From Acheta domesticus (lineage: Eukaryota; Arthropoda; Insecta; Orthoptera; Gryllidae): 64,000 nucleotides of DNA. Positions 9,690 through 21,075 of this stretch are shown here, in pieces (within the stretch, counting starts at the first letter, position 1; every line of letters starts with the position of its first letter). The notes under the pieces are model-generated. The model was not told where the DNA came from, did no database searches, and saw only the letters and a program-made list of their open reading frames with translations. The stretch lies in assembly GCA_031308135.1 (NCBI GenBank), contig JAHLJT010008446.1:160127161-160191160 (forward strand), read 5' to 3'. A program made the position numbers and the translations under genes.

Positions 9690-12400
9690 ACATGTTGCAC
9701 CATAAATTAACTTCTCTTACTCTCCTAAACTGGAATATAAACGAAATCATCCTAAAATTCAATTTTATAAAACATATTCTAAATAATTATAATGTTGATA
9801 CTGCTTTCATTATTGCACCCTACATCCAAAGATAAGACCAAGATCTAGGGTTACCTCACTTACAGATCCGACAGACCTTCTCGAACCGCGGCAGGAGGTG
9901 TAGCAATTTTCGTTAAAAAAACGGATTCGACACGATCCTTTACCTCCATTTATCACTCCCGGACTTCAAAATATATCAATTGCTCTGCATCAGTCACAAG
10001 GTACTCCAATAACTCTAATTGCAGAATATAAGCCTCCTAACATTCCCCGAAACAAACTCACTTTAATATTTTATTCTCCAATCCGACTACTACGTTAACC
10101 ATAGGCGACTTCAACGCCAAACATACCGCTTGGGGTTGCAGATCTTGCATTCCGATTGAAAAATCTCTACTCAGATATGCTATCAACAATAATTTAATTA
10201 TTTCCGCTCCCTCAGAAGCTTCATATCCGTATAATCACCACATGCCCCCAGATATCCAAGATATTGCAGTTTGGAAAAATCTTACGAAACTGTTATTTCA
10301 ATCTGCTCTAACAAAATCAAACTCAGACCTCTGTCCGCTTCTTCTATCCTTCGATGCTAATTTCATAGTATCTAATCATCCCAATCCACTTATCGATAAG
10401 AAAATCAATTGTAAAATATTCGAAGAGTTTCTTTCTTCAGCTACCCCTTTGCCATCTTTCTTAAAAAACCCTGATCAAATTGACTCAGCTATTTCCTTCT
10501 TTGGCAACACCATCGTCTCTGCAATAAATGCGGCTATTCCCAATTACATCCGCCAGAAGCTTCCCATACCAAGCCCCCTCCCACCGAACATTCTGATTCT
10601 TATTAAACAAAAGCGAAACATAAGAGGACAATGGCAAACCATTCGGTTACCTCCCCTAAAAACCGTCTTAAATCAGTCAACTCATAAGCTTCACGGAGAG
10701 TTAAGTAGGTTTCGCTACCAAAACTGCCAAAAATGTATTCTAAATATTGATAAAATCTCCAATACTCTGTGGAAACTATGTCGGAATTTCTCCCACCCCA
10801 ATCAAATAATCCCCCATTATCCGCCAATTCTGAGCTTGCACATACAGAAGCAGACAAATTAGAAATGTTTGCCAATCATTTTAAAGATGCCTTTAATCCC
10901 AATATCTCTACATCTAAATTTCCAAAATATGGTAGAGAATTTTATAAGATCCCCATATCACACTACTCTATCACCAAATAATTATATATCTCCCTCCAAT
11001 GTGAAACAAATATTTAATAATACAAAAAACAAATGTTCTCTAAGTATACACGGTATCCTCAACATAATTCTAAAGCATTTACCTCTTCCTGTCATTGCTT
11101 CCTTAACTGCCATCTTGAACGGCTACCTCAGATTAGGCTACTTCCCGGTAAGGTGGAAAAATCTACAGTAATTCCAATATTAAAACCCAAAAAATCCCCG
11201 AAACATCCCTCTAGATACAGACCTATAAGCCTTTTACCCCATCTGTCTAAAATCTTCGATAAACTGATTCTAATCAGACTTAACAATTTCCTTCAAGATA
11301 AGAAAGCCATCACTCATTTTCAATTCGAATTCCGTCCTCTTCACGTGACCAGCCATCAGCTTCTCAAAATTGTAGAAACCATAGGACAAGCATTTCAAAA
11401 TAAGCAATATTCCTCTGCAGTCTTTTAGAATTTGCTAATGCCTTTGATAAAGTCTGGGATCCTGGTCTACTCTTCAAACTGAGGAGCTACGGCACCCCCG
11501 ATTATCTTGTCAAAATCATCAACAGTTTGCTCGACAATAGAACCTTTTCGGTTCGAATAAATTCCTGTCTCTCTGCCCCTGAGATAATACAAGTTGGGGT
11601 AACTCAAGGTTCGCCTCTCTCTCTCTCCGACCCTCTTCAATTTGTTCACAGCTGATATACCAAGTTCTCCAAGTTGTTCCACAGCTTAATACGCAGATGA
11701 CACGTTATTCTCTGCAAACCACGATCAGTAGCAATCAACAACTTACAGTTAGCCATCAACATTTTCTTGTATTCGGCAGTAAAATGGCGGCTGCACCTAA
11801 ACGCAGCAAAATGCGAAGCAAAAATGTTCGCACTTAGAAGAATACCTCACCCTCCAGTTATCACAATAGGAAATTCTCCAGTTCTTTAGCTGCCATCCAA
11901 CATGCCTGTAAAATACCTAGGAGCAATCCTAGACACTCGTCTCACGTTGAAACCACACATTGCCTATCGACTCAGCAAAACTTCTGCTGCTCTCTTCAAC
12001 TTTTATCCTTTAATCAACCGTAAATCATCGCTCCAAACTGACGTATCCCTACATACTTATAAAACCACATTAAGACCATCACCAACTTCGGCTGTCCTGT
12101 CTGAGGCGGTGCAGCACCAATAAATCTAAAAAGACTTCAAGTGTTTTAAAATAAAACCCTCCGAACGTCGGTCAACGCTCCATGGTACATATCGAATAAA
12201 CAGGTCTACAGAGAATTCAACATCGATACCATCACTCAGCATATCTCAACATTAACAAATGAAATCTTCACCAACGAAAACGTGGTTCCCGGTGCCAGAC
12301 TCTACAGCCTAGAAAAATCCAGTAATGGCCCTACAAGAATCAAATCACACCTTCCCAAAGATCAATTTATACCCCTATAACCATCAAAACCATCATAACT
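9690..12400 (+). pseudogene. Jockey ORF2 (endonuclease-reverse transcriptase) remnant
   Basis: Pieces in several frames follow the family order. Near 9720: SLTLLNWNIN, the start of the endonuclease. Near 10100: GDFNAKHTAWG, the endonuclease DFN block. At 10940-11430: KIPISH..., SRYRPISLLPHLSKIFDKL, RT motifs 1-2. About 11430-11470: FANAFDKVWDPGL, motif A. Near 11600: GVTQGSPLS, motif B. YADD at 11690-11701 is intact but directly preceded by a TAA stop. At 11902-12123 a YLGAILDTRLTLKPHI block marks the thumb. No frame is open through any whole domain, so it cannot work. Confidence 0.85.
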
Positions 12401-12704
12401 GTCCTAAACTCTCTGCCTCACTTTTCACACCCGTTTCACGATCCTGAGCACAAAATCAACATAAATGAGGTTTCCAGAGGGGATTTCATCTCACATAGTT
12501 TTACGTTTGGGATTTCTTCTTACCTTGGGTTAAGTTTGGTTAATTTGCAATTACCTCGGTGCTTTTGAGTTAATCTTGTATACCTTGCTTCAGTGTTTGT
12601 ATACTATCTCAAACCTGTAAAGTAGTTTAACCACTGATTGGATGCAATAAATTAAAAAAATAAACAAATAAAAAAGTTATCTCTTGAATATTTCTACAAG
12701 AAAT

Positions 12705-12800
12705 CCTCTAGCCGACGGTATATGGGCGTCGGATCTCGCCATCCAGCAGGGGAAGATCACCTCCATCTCTCAATGAAGAAACTTGCACTACATTTGCATG
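12705..12800. repeat. Dispersed repeat, second copy of 7085-7190
   Basis: Carries the same GATCTCGCCATC, GGGGAAGATCACC and TGCACTAC phrases as 7085-7190, just downstream of the Jockey tail. Probably a SINE fragment. Confidence 0.55.
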
Positions 12801-13434
12801 ACTGATGTTGGCGCGCCCGGAGTCATTACCAATCAACCAACCAATCGACAAGAAATCCTATTTACTCTTATTTCTATGTAATATTCAAATAGTGCCGTAT
12901 TATACGTGCTGCGAGAAGCAGCATGATTGAGTAGTGCTTGATACAGTCGCAATCATGCGACATCTAGTGGCATGACCGAGAAAGATGCGAAATACTGTGA
13001 AATCGCGTATTCAGTGACGCGGTCGTGAAGACGGGTCTTGAGAGGCAGCTGTGAAAAAGTTGCAGTATACCTTGTATTAACATATCACTGAAACATTTCT
13101 TATTCTACTTAAATAACGAATATTGTTTATGCCAAAAATCAATCTAACAAGTTAATTTTCATATTACTGAATAGCATTACATGTCACCATTGGTTTATTA
13201 TAATGGAATTTTCCTAACACCACTCATATAGTCAATGTTAATACATATTTAATCGTGGCAAGTTGACAAGTAAACTATTTAAATATTCATATTTATTACA
13301 CTTTAAAAAAATATCTTTAGAGGAAACTCTCGTACCTAGGGATATTTTTTGTGTTTTAATTTTGTTTTCTTTTGGATATGACATTGTTTATGTTTCTCCT
13401 TTTGGGATGCCTCACATCTCAGCGTATTCATGTG
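12801..13434. other. Unassigned spacer
   Basis: Mixed AT-rich sequence. A frame at 13263-13463 has no motif and runs into the microsatellite. Nothing supported. Confidence 0.35.
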
Positions 13435-13515
13435 TAATAATAATAATAATAGTAATAAAATAGTAATAATAATAATAGTAATAATAATAATAATAATAAC
13501 AATAATAATAATAAA
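13435..13515. repeat. (TAA)n microsatellite, 5' side of RLE-LINE copy 1
   Basis: About 80 bp of TAA with occasional TAG, AAA and CAA variants. It abuts the 5' end of the LINE fragment at 13516. A second fragment of the same family ends in (TAA)n at 28998-29042, which suggests that this family inserts at or carries TAA repeats. Confidence 0.95.
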
Positions 13516-14545
13516 TCAGCAATAGGTAGTTTGGCGGTGCCTGTAGCCGAATACAGTTTCGGACTAGTAGACAGGACTGAACAGGAAATTCGCATCATGG
13601 ATCGAAAAACCAGAAAACTGCTTACAATGTATCATGTTGCCCACCCCCGGGCTGATGTACATAGACTTTATGTGTCACGTAAGGAAGGAGGAAGAGGCCT
13701 GAGACAAGACAAATTGAAGCCTCCTGGCACAATGCAATAACTGAGATGGGAAAGTATGTAGTCAGCCATCAAGATGACCCACTAATGAGGCAGGTCATGA
13801 AATCTGACCGAAGAATGGGAAACAGAGTCATTGTAAGTGTAACAAGAAGCATTGCGAACAACACTATGCAAGACACCCAGAATGACAGAGACACTGAACT
13901 TCTGATGCTACTTAACATGAAATTTGAGACACAAAAAATGTTAAAGAAATCGTAGAGAGACAAACCACTCCACGGACAATATTTGAAACGAATGGACAAG
14001 GTGCAGATCAATAAAGATCAATCATTTATGTGGCTTAAAAGGAGAAGAATGAAGCCAGAATCGGAAGCACTTGTAATAGCTGCCCAAGATCAGGTCTTGA
14101 GAACAAGACATTATGATAAAGCGGTTCTCAAAATTTCCCAAGATGATAAATGCCGCATTTGTCAGGAACACGTAGAAACCATCGATTATATTGTCTCAGC
14201 ATGTCCAATCCTAGCAAAGACAGAATACTTGAAAAGACACGACAGGGTGTGTAGCTACCTCCACTGGCAGATCTGTATTGCCCTCGAAGTTCCGAACACA
14301 TGCCCCAAGTGGTACGAACACTCACCGAAACCGGTGACATCTGTTGGATTGTGTACGATATTGTACGACCAACAAATTCAAACTGATCGCACGATAGCGG
14401 CAAACAAACCGGATATTGTCATCCGCAATTTGAAGAACAAATCGTGTTTACTTGTCGATGTTGCTGTACCTTGCGATCAAAACGTCGTTACCAAGGAGGC
14501 AGAGAAATGTCTTAAATACAAGAGTTTGGAAATCGAGATCAGAAT
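13516..14545 (+). mobile_element. R2/R4/Dong-like LINE with restriction-like endonuclease, copy 1 (3' fragment)
   Basis: A 5'-truncated fragment covering the end of the reverse transcriptase and the C-terminal nuclease of a LINE that uses a PD-(D/E)XK-type endonuclease rather than an apurinic-type one. It begins directly after (TAA)n. Homology with copy 2 (27848-28998) stops near 14540, where unrelated DNA joins, so the true 3' end is missing. Confidence 0.85.
13531..14540 (+). pseudogene. RLE-LINE polyprotein C-terminus, copy 1
   Basis: The first part (13531-13740) reads VAEYSFGLVDRT, RKTRKLLTMYHVAHPRADV and RLYVSRKEGGRGL, the conserved region after the RT thumb. The frame shifts near 13740, continues to a TAG near 13953 where copy 2 has TGG (Trp), then reads on to about 14540. 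Visible there: AAQDQVLRTRHY; a CCHC-type zinc site KCRIC...IVSAC in which the expected His is Tyr (DYI); RHDRV; and the nuclease pair PDIVI and LLVDVAVP. At least one frameshift, one stop and the lost His make it dead. The open frame runs to 14828 only by chance. Confidence 0.85.
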
Positions 14546-14804
14546 GTCACGCTCTGAAAACCTTTTGCTGTGTTTACTCTTTGATCATGTGCTTCGACTT
14601 AGATCCGTGATTGTTTTCAAACAGCGACCAGCCACCAGCTTACAACTCAGAAGGAGGGGGGCTGGTCATAGAGTGCAGCGCGACTTCCGAGGGGAAAACA
14701 AATTTTCTGTCTTCGTTTTATTTTGTACTAGTATTCTGAATTTTGGAAATTACATTTCCGTCATTTTATGGAGCTCCAAACTTCAGTTAATTGGGTCACC
14801 AGCC
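14546..14804. other. Unassigned junction sequence
   Basis: About 260 bp between the RLE-LINE fragment and an L1x fragment, with no match elsewhere in the window that I could see. It may be the remains of a third element. Confidence 0.35.
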
Positions 14805-15690
14805 GCCACCATGGATTTAGAAAATTGAAATCTACAGAAACTGTCGAATAGGTTTTCTGTAAGATGTCGCTTAAACACTTGATCAAAATGAACCACATAT
14901 TGTGTTACTTTTAGAAATTCAAAATCATTTATCATCATTGATCATAATATTTTATTTTGAAAATTGCCTTTGCATAGATTCGTGGCATTGCTCTACATTG
15001 GTTACGTTATGAAACTATCTCAGAGATTAGAAATACCGCATTGGAAAACTATATCATTATTTACTCTGCATTCCTACTCATTATCAATTGGCCATGTAGT
15101 CCAGCATTGTTCGGTGTTTGTCCCTTCCAACTATAAATAAACGTTACCCCCTAGTCAATTCGAAATGGAAGAACGATTGTCTTTGCTCAAGACAGAAATA
15201 TTCTTTGCAATAAAGAAACGGTAAATAGCACAATACAAATATTTCAAATTGTTTTCACAATAACTAATTGCCAGTAAATAAAGAGAAAACGCTTTCAATG
15301 ATGTTGTGTATTTCAAATTAACAATTATATACTTCACACAAAATGAACGTAGTCTGATATAAAGGTACCAGTAATTCTGGATCTCTGAATCCGGTCAAAC
15401 ATCAAATGAAATTATCAACAAATAAATTTAAATGATTACAATTGTCTTTAAAAGTAAGTTCATTGTGCTACGCATTAAGAATTCTTTCAATTCAGTCAGC
15501 CTTGGAAGTGCCGTCTGTGTATATTTCATGTTCATTCCAGTATGAGATATGGTATAATGTTCTGAGGAAACCCATCCTACAGCACCAAGACTTTTAGATT
15601 ACAGAAAATAATTGTAAAAATAATACGCAAATCCAATCCACGTGATTCTTGTTAACCTGTTTATTAAGTTGAAATTTCTACAAATGCCTC
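14805..15690 (+). mobile_element. L1x LINE copy 4 (decayed RT fragment)
   Basis: This aligns by eye with 3965-4870 of copy 1: CCATGGATTTAGAAAA against CATGGATTCCGGGAATC, ACTTGATCAAAATGAA against ATTGGATCAAAATGAA, ATTGATCATAATATTTTA against the motif A to B region, and a shared GTGATTCTTGTTAACC end. Many indels, no frame longer than 60 codons. Both ends are truncated; no tail. Confidence 0.8.
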
Positions 15691-15699
15691 GCCACTTGA

Positions 15700-17183
15700 A
15701 TCTTATGCAATCTGAATGGTTTTTTTTTCAGAAAACTGAACTCATTAAGAGAATTGATCTCGCACTACTGCGTGTCGAGACATGGAAACGCGTAAATAGT
15801 TCGGGTAATAAATAGGCTGCAACAATGTTGAAAAATAAAAAAAAAAACACTTTGTATGATATTCTATAGTTCAGAGACCAAACGATAAAAAGAATTAATT
15901 GCTGATAGGAAGAGGGACACGTTGGTGTAGGCTTTTACTTTCCCGAATACATACTGTAATGACTCAACATGAAATGGACAATGTATATTCAGAAAATATT
16001 CTTGCGTGCGTACGGCCTTCTTGAGCTGATGTTGTGTTGAACACCAAGGCAACAGACAAGCTACCAAATGAGTGAAAAATCAAGTCAAACGAAAGTTGGA
16101 CGTCCCGAAGTACAGGCGCGAGGTGGACGTATCTATTGTACATCCAAACATTTGATTGCAGTACGGCGCCATATGGAGTATTGCCCTCTCTTTCTATCCA
16201 ATACAATTTTACATAAGACTCTCTCTACCGCAAGCTGTATTGCCGATTCAGGAGGCTCGAGATTATTCGGCTCGTCCATTCTGTTTCACGCGCAAATACT
16301 TAACAAGTTTATTCAACGATAGCTTCAGTTGTGTTAATCTTAGACAATTGAGATTTTTACCAACTCTTACGAATGTGGTGGTTATTTTGCAATTTAGTGT
16401 GATGGTTTAATTTCCATGAAATTAATTAAAAATGATAGCCAAATGCTTACTTCTAAATTTTCTTCTTCATTTTGACGTGCTTAAATTTTCACTATGCGAC
16501 AAACTTTTTTATTATTGCAGAAAAGCACAAACACCCAGCGAATGAAATGACAAGAGAAATTCAAATTTTGATATGAGACCAACAATTTCTATATGAATCA
16601 TGGTTCTTGATTTAGACGGTAATAAAAACAATATTTCGTGCTCTTGAATACTTCTCAGCGATTCCCAACAGGGGATGTGAAAGGAAAAATAGAGTATTTA
16701 TTTTTGAATTTCATTTATTAAAAGCAGTGAAATAAATTTAAACACATCTAAACACGAATTAGAAATTTTACAGTTAATAATATTAATGCCAAAGACATTC
16801 AAACAGTAGCTGTCATAAAATGTGCTTTCAAATACAAAAATGAGACGAATTATTAACTGAGTGTTCGAAAAGAATATTATGCATTTTCCGCTTAAAACCT
16901 TGCAGTATTTGATACCATCCATGTAATCTCACCTTTGTGAATGGGCATTTTCCCTTTATTTTAAACAGACATTTAAAAAGTGAATAAATTGGACGTGTAA
17001 AATTACTTGAGACTGAAAATTAACAATATTGACCTTGATATCGATGTCATTCGCGCAAAACAATTCAAGCCTCCTCAGTATGTGATGAATAAACAATCTG
17101 TTCCCACTGGATTTTGACTTGTTTTGCTATTGATATTTCAGTTTTAACTCTCATTTAAAGGTCTGTTTTTCTAAATAGTATTT
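15700..17183. other. Unassigned region
   Basis: No recognised gene; frames of 60-84 codons at 15864-16410 and 16698-16922 lack motifs. A segment at about 16135-16190, read on the minus strand (CTGCAATCAAATG preceded by CTCCATA), resembles 21795-21845, so both probably derive from one dispersed repeat. Nothing else supported. Confidence 0.35.
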
Positions 17184-17184
17184 C

Positions 17185-17219
<35 letters not shown>
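17184..17219. repeat. (TAA)n microsatellite
   Basis: About 12 TAA units without a LINE attached, followed by CATCTTTTT. Confidence 0.95.
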
Positions 17220-17220
<1 letters not shown>

Positions 17221-17594
17221 ATCTTTTTTTATCAAAAATCTTTAATTTCTAATATTAAGCCATCTTTTTATTATTAAATTATTTTCGTTCAAGTGGTATT
17301 CTAATTTGCTCCAGGCTTCTAAGTGGTACGTAACTGAAGAAAGGGTGAAGCACCCTGCTGAAATCCCATCTTGCTTATAAATATAAAAGTAGGAAAAATA
17401 ACTTTGTTCTCTGTGACCTTCACACTCACAGACTGGCGAAACCCTGAGTTGCCAACGTCTATCGTCCGTGGGAAGACAGCTCCCCTTTCGTGGGACATAC
17501 GGTATTGGAAGCGAGTGCAGCAAACATTCTCAACGTTTCGCCAGCTGGTAGAATATCAAGCAAAACCCACATACTATTACAATTTTGGAGTATT
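17220..17594. other. Unassigned left flank of the hAT element
   Basis: Short frames only (17242-17523 minus, 17371-17613 plus). This DNA and that after 21076 were contiguous before the hAT element inserted. Confidence 0.4.
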
Positions 17595-17602
17595 AGGAAT
17601 AG
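17595..17602. other. Target-site duplication, left (AGGAATAG)
   Basis: AGGAATAG lies directly before the element and again directly after it at 21068-21075, a perfect 8-bp duplication as hAT transposases make. Confidence 0.97.
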
Positions 17603-18309
17603 CAGGGGCGTAGCGTGGATTTTTTAAGAGGGGAAGCGGCATATTCTGTATTCAACCTACATCGTTTACGGATGGTTCGAGGAACTATTTAATTAAAAGT
17701 ACCTTGTTAATGGAACTTTTCATGGGACATTTCTTGATAAAAGTATTTTTATTCTCAGTATTGTTATCAGAAAGTAAATATCTTTCTTTCAGTACTTGGA
17801 AATGTTTTAGTTAGTTTTATTCGTCGATAAGCGAAACAAGAAATACACAGAAATATTTCTCTATCAAGAGAATAGAACGAAATTACATTCTGGAGAGATG
17901 TTTCATCCGGAATCTAGAATGATCTGTTTTAGTAAAAAAATTTTTATCAAATAAACATAGATCTTCCCTTATGTGTTGCGCTAGTAAAATTCGACCGGTA
18001 CATAGCCATCACACTGCAGTCAGTCCTACTAACAGGACAATCTGGAAACCTCAATGCTAATTTTCTCACTAAAGAGTACGTGCTTTACTATTCCTTATTA
18101 CTTGATACACTTTCCCTCAACAACGTCTTTATATTAGATGAGAAAGTCCAAGCATACTGTATAAATCTCAAATTTAATCGACTCAACAAAATATCCCTAA
18201 ATAATGACGCAGGAGCATTTTGCTCCTTTATACACCTTTTTTCACGTTTCTAAATTTAAAGGAGTCATATTGGAAGGTTTCATAAGGAAAAATCAAAGTA
18301 ATATTATAA

Positions 18310-18315
18310 TTTATT
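18310..18315 (-). terminator. Possible polyadenylation signal of the hAT transposase
   Basis: AATAAA on the minus strand about 18 bases downstream of the transposase stop codon. Placement fits; use is not shown by the sequence, and the motif is common in AT-rich DNA. Confidence 0.45.
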
Positions 18316-18333
18316 AACTTTTATTTTTAACAA

Positions 18334-20535
18334 TTACATTTTAAAATTAAGTGCAATTCTTCTTGGTTTACGGGCATATACATCAATGACATCATTAAAA
18401 AACGATGGCTTTGTCATCATCGAATCTAAAAGCTGACTCTCGATATTCAGTAAGGACAAACGAGAAAGTCTTTCATCGCTTTGTGAATTTCGAAGATAGT
18501 TTTTTACTCTCCGGAGAGCAGAAAATGACCTCTCCGCCGACGCACTTGTAGCAGGTATAGTGAGAATCAAAGCGGTCAGTATGTATGTTTGGGGAAAGAC
18601 ATCTGTGAGTTCATGGTGCTTGATATAATCATTTAATTTACTAACACTCTTGTGGAACTCATTATCAAAATAAATGGCTGTGAGCTCACTTTTCAATCGC
18701 GCAGAGTCAAAATGCTTTCCATAAACATCCATTAGACAATTGAAAGCTTCACTGGGGAATGACGACTGATAACTTAAATAGAGATCTGGGTTAAGAAGGC
18801 TTAGGAATTTCAGTTTAGAAGTATCAGAAAATCTATCAGATACATGACATATTAAGTTGTCTATAACTTCTATAAACAATCTCTTGTACACATTCTTTTC
18901 ATTCTCTGTATTTTCTACTCTGGCTCGCTTGATGCACTGAAATTCGCTTCTTTCTCTGTTGCAACCTTCCCAAAAGCATTCAAAAGTGTCTCGAAACTGC
19001 TTCAGATATATCCCAAAATCTTCAATTTTTTTCATGCAGTACATAATATCATTGGACTTATTTGGTAAAATTTTAAATAATGAGTCAGAAAGAGGAAAAA
19101 TACATGAAAACAAAGTTAAGAAAAAATTAAAGTCAAAGTCTTTCAAAAGATTAAAATAGCCACGAGCAGAGCACAGAGTTTCAGCGTCCCAGTCACTTGA
19201 ATTTTCTGTTACTGAAGCAAATAATTCCTGCAGATCACTCGTATGATTTTTCACAGTCAGTACAAGCCTGCTGGTGAAATTCCAACGTGTTGGTGCAGCT
19301 GATGGCAATCGCTTTTTCACTACAGTGTCTAAAGCTTCAATCCGCCTAGTAGATTTAGAAAAGAATGCTCCTAATCCTGATAAAGAGGCGAAAAATATTC
19401 GCGCTTCTTTAATACAGCTAGCAGATTGTCCTAAGACTAAATTTAATTTGTGAGCATAACAATGCACAAATATTGCTTCTTTACAAATCATCTTTAACTT
19501 GGCCTGAAGTCCAGCATGTTCCCCTGCCATAACTGCTGCGCCATCATACGTTTGCGCTATTACTTTTGTGTCGCACTTGTACGTGCTAATAACTCCTTTT
19601 GCATGTTCTAATAATCCAGATGCGGATCTGTCTTTGCTGCAGTCAGTGAAATGCAAGAATCTTTCTTGAACGCCATTCTTTGAAACATACCGCAACACGC
19701 TTGTGAGTTGCGATTTCATGGTCACATCAGTCGTTTCATCAAATATTAATGCCACAAATTGAGCCTCAGAAATCTCCTTTTCAATTTCTCTGTGCATAAC
19801 TTCCGCAACTGCCGCAATAATATCATTCTGGACGTCAGGAGATGTTCCACGAAACACATTGTTGCTTTCAATAACAGCTAAAAGTTCAGTATTATAATTA
19901 CCCCAAAATTTAAGAATTTTAATGTAGTTGCCTCGATTATGAGACTCGACAATTTCATTGTGTCCGCGAAACGCCAATCCTAGTTTTCCTAAAAGACAAA
20001 CAACTCTGATTATATGAGTCAACATATCTCTGTTCTTTGAAACTTCTACGTTGTGACGTTGTATAGACAACCGAAACTGCTCACTGAGACTGCATTCAAT
20101 TCTCTGTTTTCCAAACAGTTTGAAATTTTTTAGGGATAGGATGTGAGAAACTGAAGTTTCATGGCGAGCCTGTGCTTTGTGAATATTGTGAAGATCATCA
20201 AATCCTCCTTGCGTCCACACGGATTTCTCTTTAGAAAACAATAAACATGGCCAACAGAATAATTTATTTGTGTTTCTGCACCCACTTATCCACGGAACAT
20301 TCTCGTAGATTTGTGCACGAAAATGTCGTATGAAATTCTTCTTCCCTTTCGAATGGCACTCAATATGAAGTTCTGGTGTAGGTTTTCCAGTCGCAATAAT
20401 TTTTGATTTTTCCTCAAAAGAAAGGCTTGAAAATGTATTTTGTTTTAAATGTTCAATTGCACATCCACATAAAGACGGCGATGCTCCATCACCGTTCGAA
20501 CGCCCGGCACGGGTTGCAGCCGCAGCCCCTTCCAT
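18334..20535 (-). CDS. hAT transposase, TTF zinc finger / DUF4371 / dimerisation type
   Basis: A 733-residue protein that would bind the element ends in the nucleus, cut it out and insert it elsewhere. Domain order: a variable N-terminus; a TTF-type zinc finger with C94-x2-C97 and H125/H131; a region of the DUF4371 kind seen in ZMYM1-like and P52rIPK-like proteins (about 140-370); an insertion domain; and the hAT C-terminal dimerisation block SASAERSFSALRRVKNYLR (664-682). Predicted catalytic acids are D266 (FDET), D331 (YDGA) and E668 (AERSF), with the C359-x2-H362 motif (HCYAH) and R417-W418 also present. The start at MEGAAAA is the first Met of the frame. AATAAA occurs on the minus strand at 18310-18315, about 18 bases past the stop. 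All key residues I can check are present. Confidence 0.95.
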   Translation of the reverse strand: MEGAAAATRAGRSNGDGASPSLCGCAIEHLKQNTFSSLSFEEKSKIIATGKPTPELHIECHSKGKKNFIRHFRAQIYENVPWISGCRNTNKLFCWPCLLFSKEKSVWTQGGFDDLHNIHKAQARHETSVSHILSLKNFKLFGKQRIECSLSEQFRLSIQRHNVEVSKNRDMLTHIIRVVCLLGKLGLAFRGHNEIVESHNRGNYIKILKFWGNYNTELLAVIESNNVFRGTSPDVQNDIIAAVAEVMHREIEKEISEAQFVALIFDETTDVTMKSQLTSVLRYVSKNGVQERFLHFTDCSKDRSASGLLEHAKGVISTYKCDTKVIAQTYDGAAVMAGEHAGLQAKLKMICKEAIFVHCYAHKLNLVLGQSASCIKEARIFFASLSGLGAFFSKSTRRIEALDTVVKKRLPSAAPTRWNFTSRLVLTVKNHTSDLQELFASVTENSSDWDAETLCSARGYFNLLKDFDFNFFLTLFSCIFPLSDSLFKILPNKSNDIMYCMKKIEDFGIYLKQFRDTFECFWEGCNRERSEFQCIKRARVENTENEKNVYKRLFIEVIDNLICHVSDRFSDTSKLKFLSLLNPDLYLSYQSSFPSEAFNCLMDVYGKHFDSARLKSELTAIYFDNEFHKSVSKLNDYIKHHELTDVFPQTYILTALILTIPATSASAERSFSALRRVKNYLRNSQSDERLSRLSLLNIESQLLDSMMTKPSFFNDVIDVYARKPRRIALNFKM

Positions 20536-21067
20536 AATGGTCTGGAAGCGCCGGCCCGTAGCGCGTCCGTCTGCCTACAATAACCTATGCAAGGAACACG
20601 TTTGAACAGTTACGAAGAAATCTCCAAAATTTTTAAAAAAGGAGTTGTCTATGAACGCTGATACTTACACGTGCCTTGATGCCCGGTTCACGCTTTATTC
20701 TCAGTTCAGTAGTCACGTTTCAATCACAGTCCTTCACAAGCCAAACTCACTATTCCATCTGAACCACGGAGGTCTCCTGAGGGCTGTGCTTCTTGTAGCC
20801 TCGCACAGGGTACACAATATTTCACGCGCCGCCCGCCCTATTCGAACTACAATAGCCTCCTCTGACAATCTTCAGGGCGAGGGAAATACGAAGAAGTGCG
20901 TGAAAAACTAGAAACCATGAAATCCCGGTAAAGTAGAAACTATAGATATTCCAACATTTCATCGAGTTTGATAAGCGGATACTAATACATTTAAAATGTA
21001 AAAAATTGTGATGGAAATTCGTAAGGGAAGCGGCGCTTCCAGCGCGTCTATGGACGCTACGCCCCTG

Positions 21068-21075
21068 AGGAATAG
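21068..21075. other. Target-site duplication, right (AGGAATAG)
   Basis: The second copy of the 8-bp duplication made on insertion of the hAT element. Confidence 0.97.

Larger units (their letters stand above)
9149..12672 (+). mobile_element. Jockey-clade LINE, near full length but inactive
   Basis: A two-frame non-LTR retrotransposon: a gag-like ORF1 remnant (from about 9149), an endonuclease and reverse transcriptase ORF2 remnant (about 9690-12400), a short 3' region and an A-rich tail (AATAAATTAAAAAAATAAACAAATAAAAAA) near 12645-12672. Its protein motifs differ clearly from the L1x family, so this is a separate lineage. Many frameshifts and stops show it is old. No target duplication was identified. 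Confidence 0.85.
17603..21067 (-). mobile_element. Complete autonomous hAT transposon, 3465 bp
   Basis: Both ends start with CAGGGGCGTAGCGT (17603-17616 and, inverted, 21054-21067), a perfect 14-bp terminal inverted repeat of hAT type. Perfect 8-bp target duplications flank it. A single open transposase frame lies inside on the minus strand with about 530 bp before it and 730 bp after it. A further GGGAAGCGGC block sits near each end (17631 and 21025) and may be a transposase binding site. With identical termini, an exact duplication and an unbroken frame, the insertion looks recent. Confidence 0.97.

Noticed and set aside
13983..14828. 281-codon frame taken as one protein
   Set aside because: LINE homology stops near 14540; the remaining 95 codons are unrelated DNA read through by chance.
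18959..19159. Plus-strand frame inside the hAT transposase
   Set aside because: It is the shadow of the minus-strand transposase.
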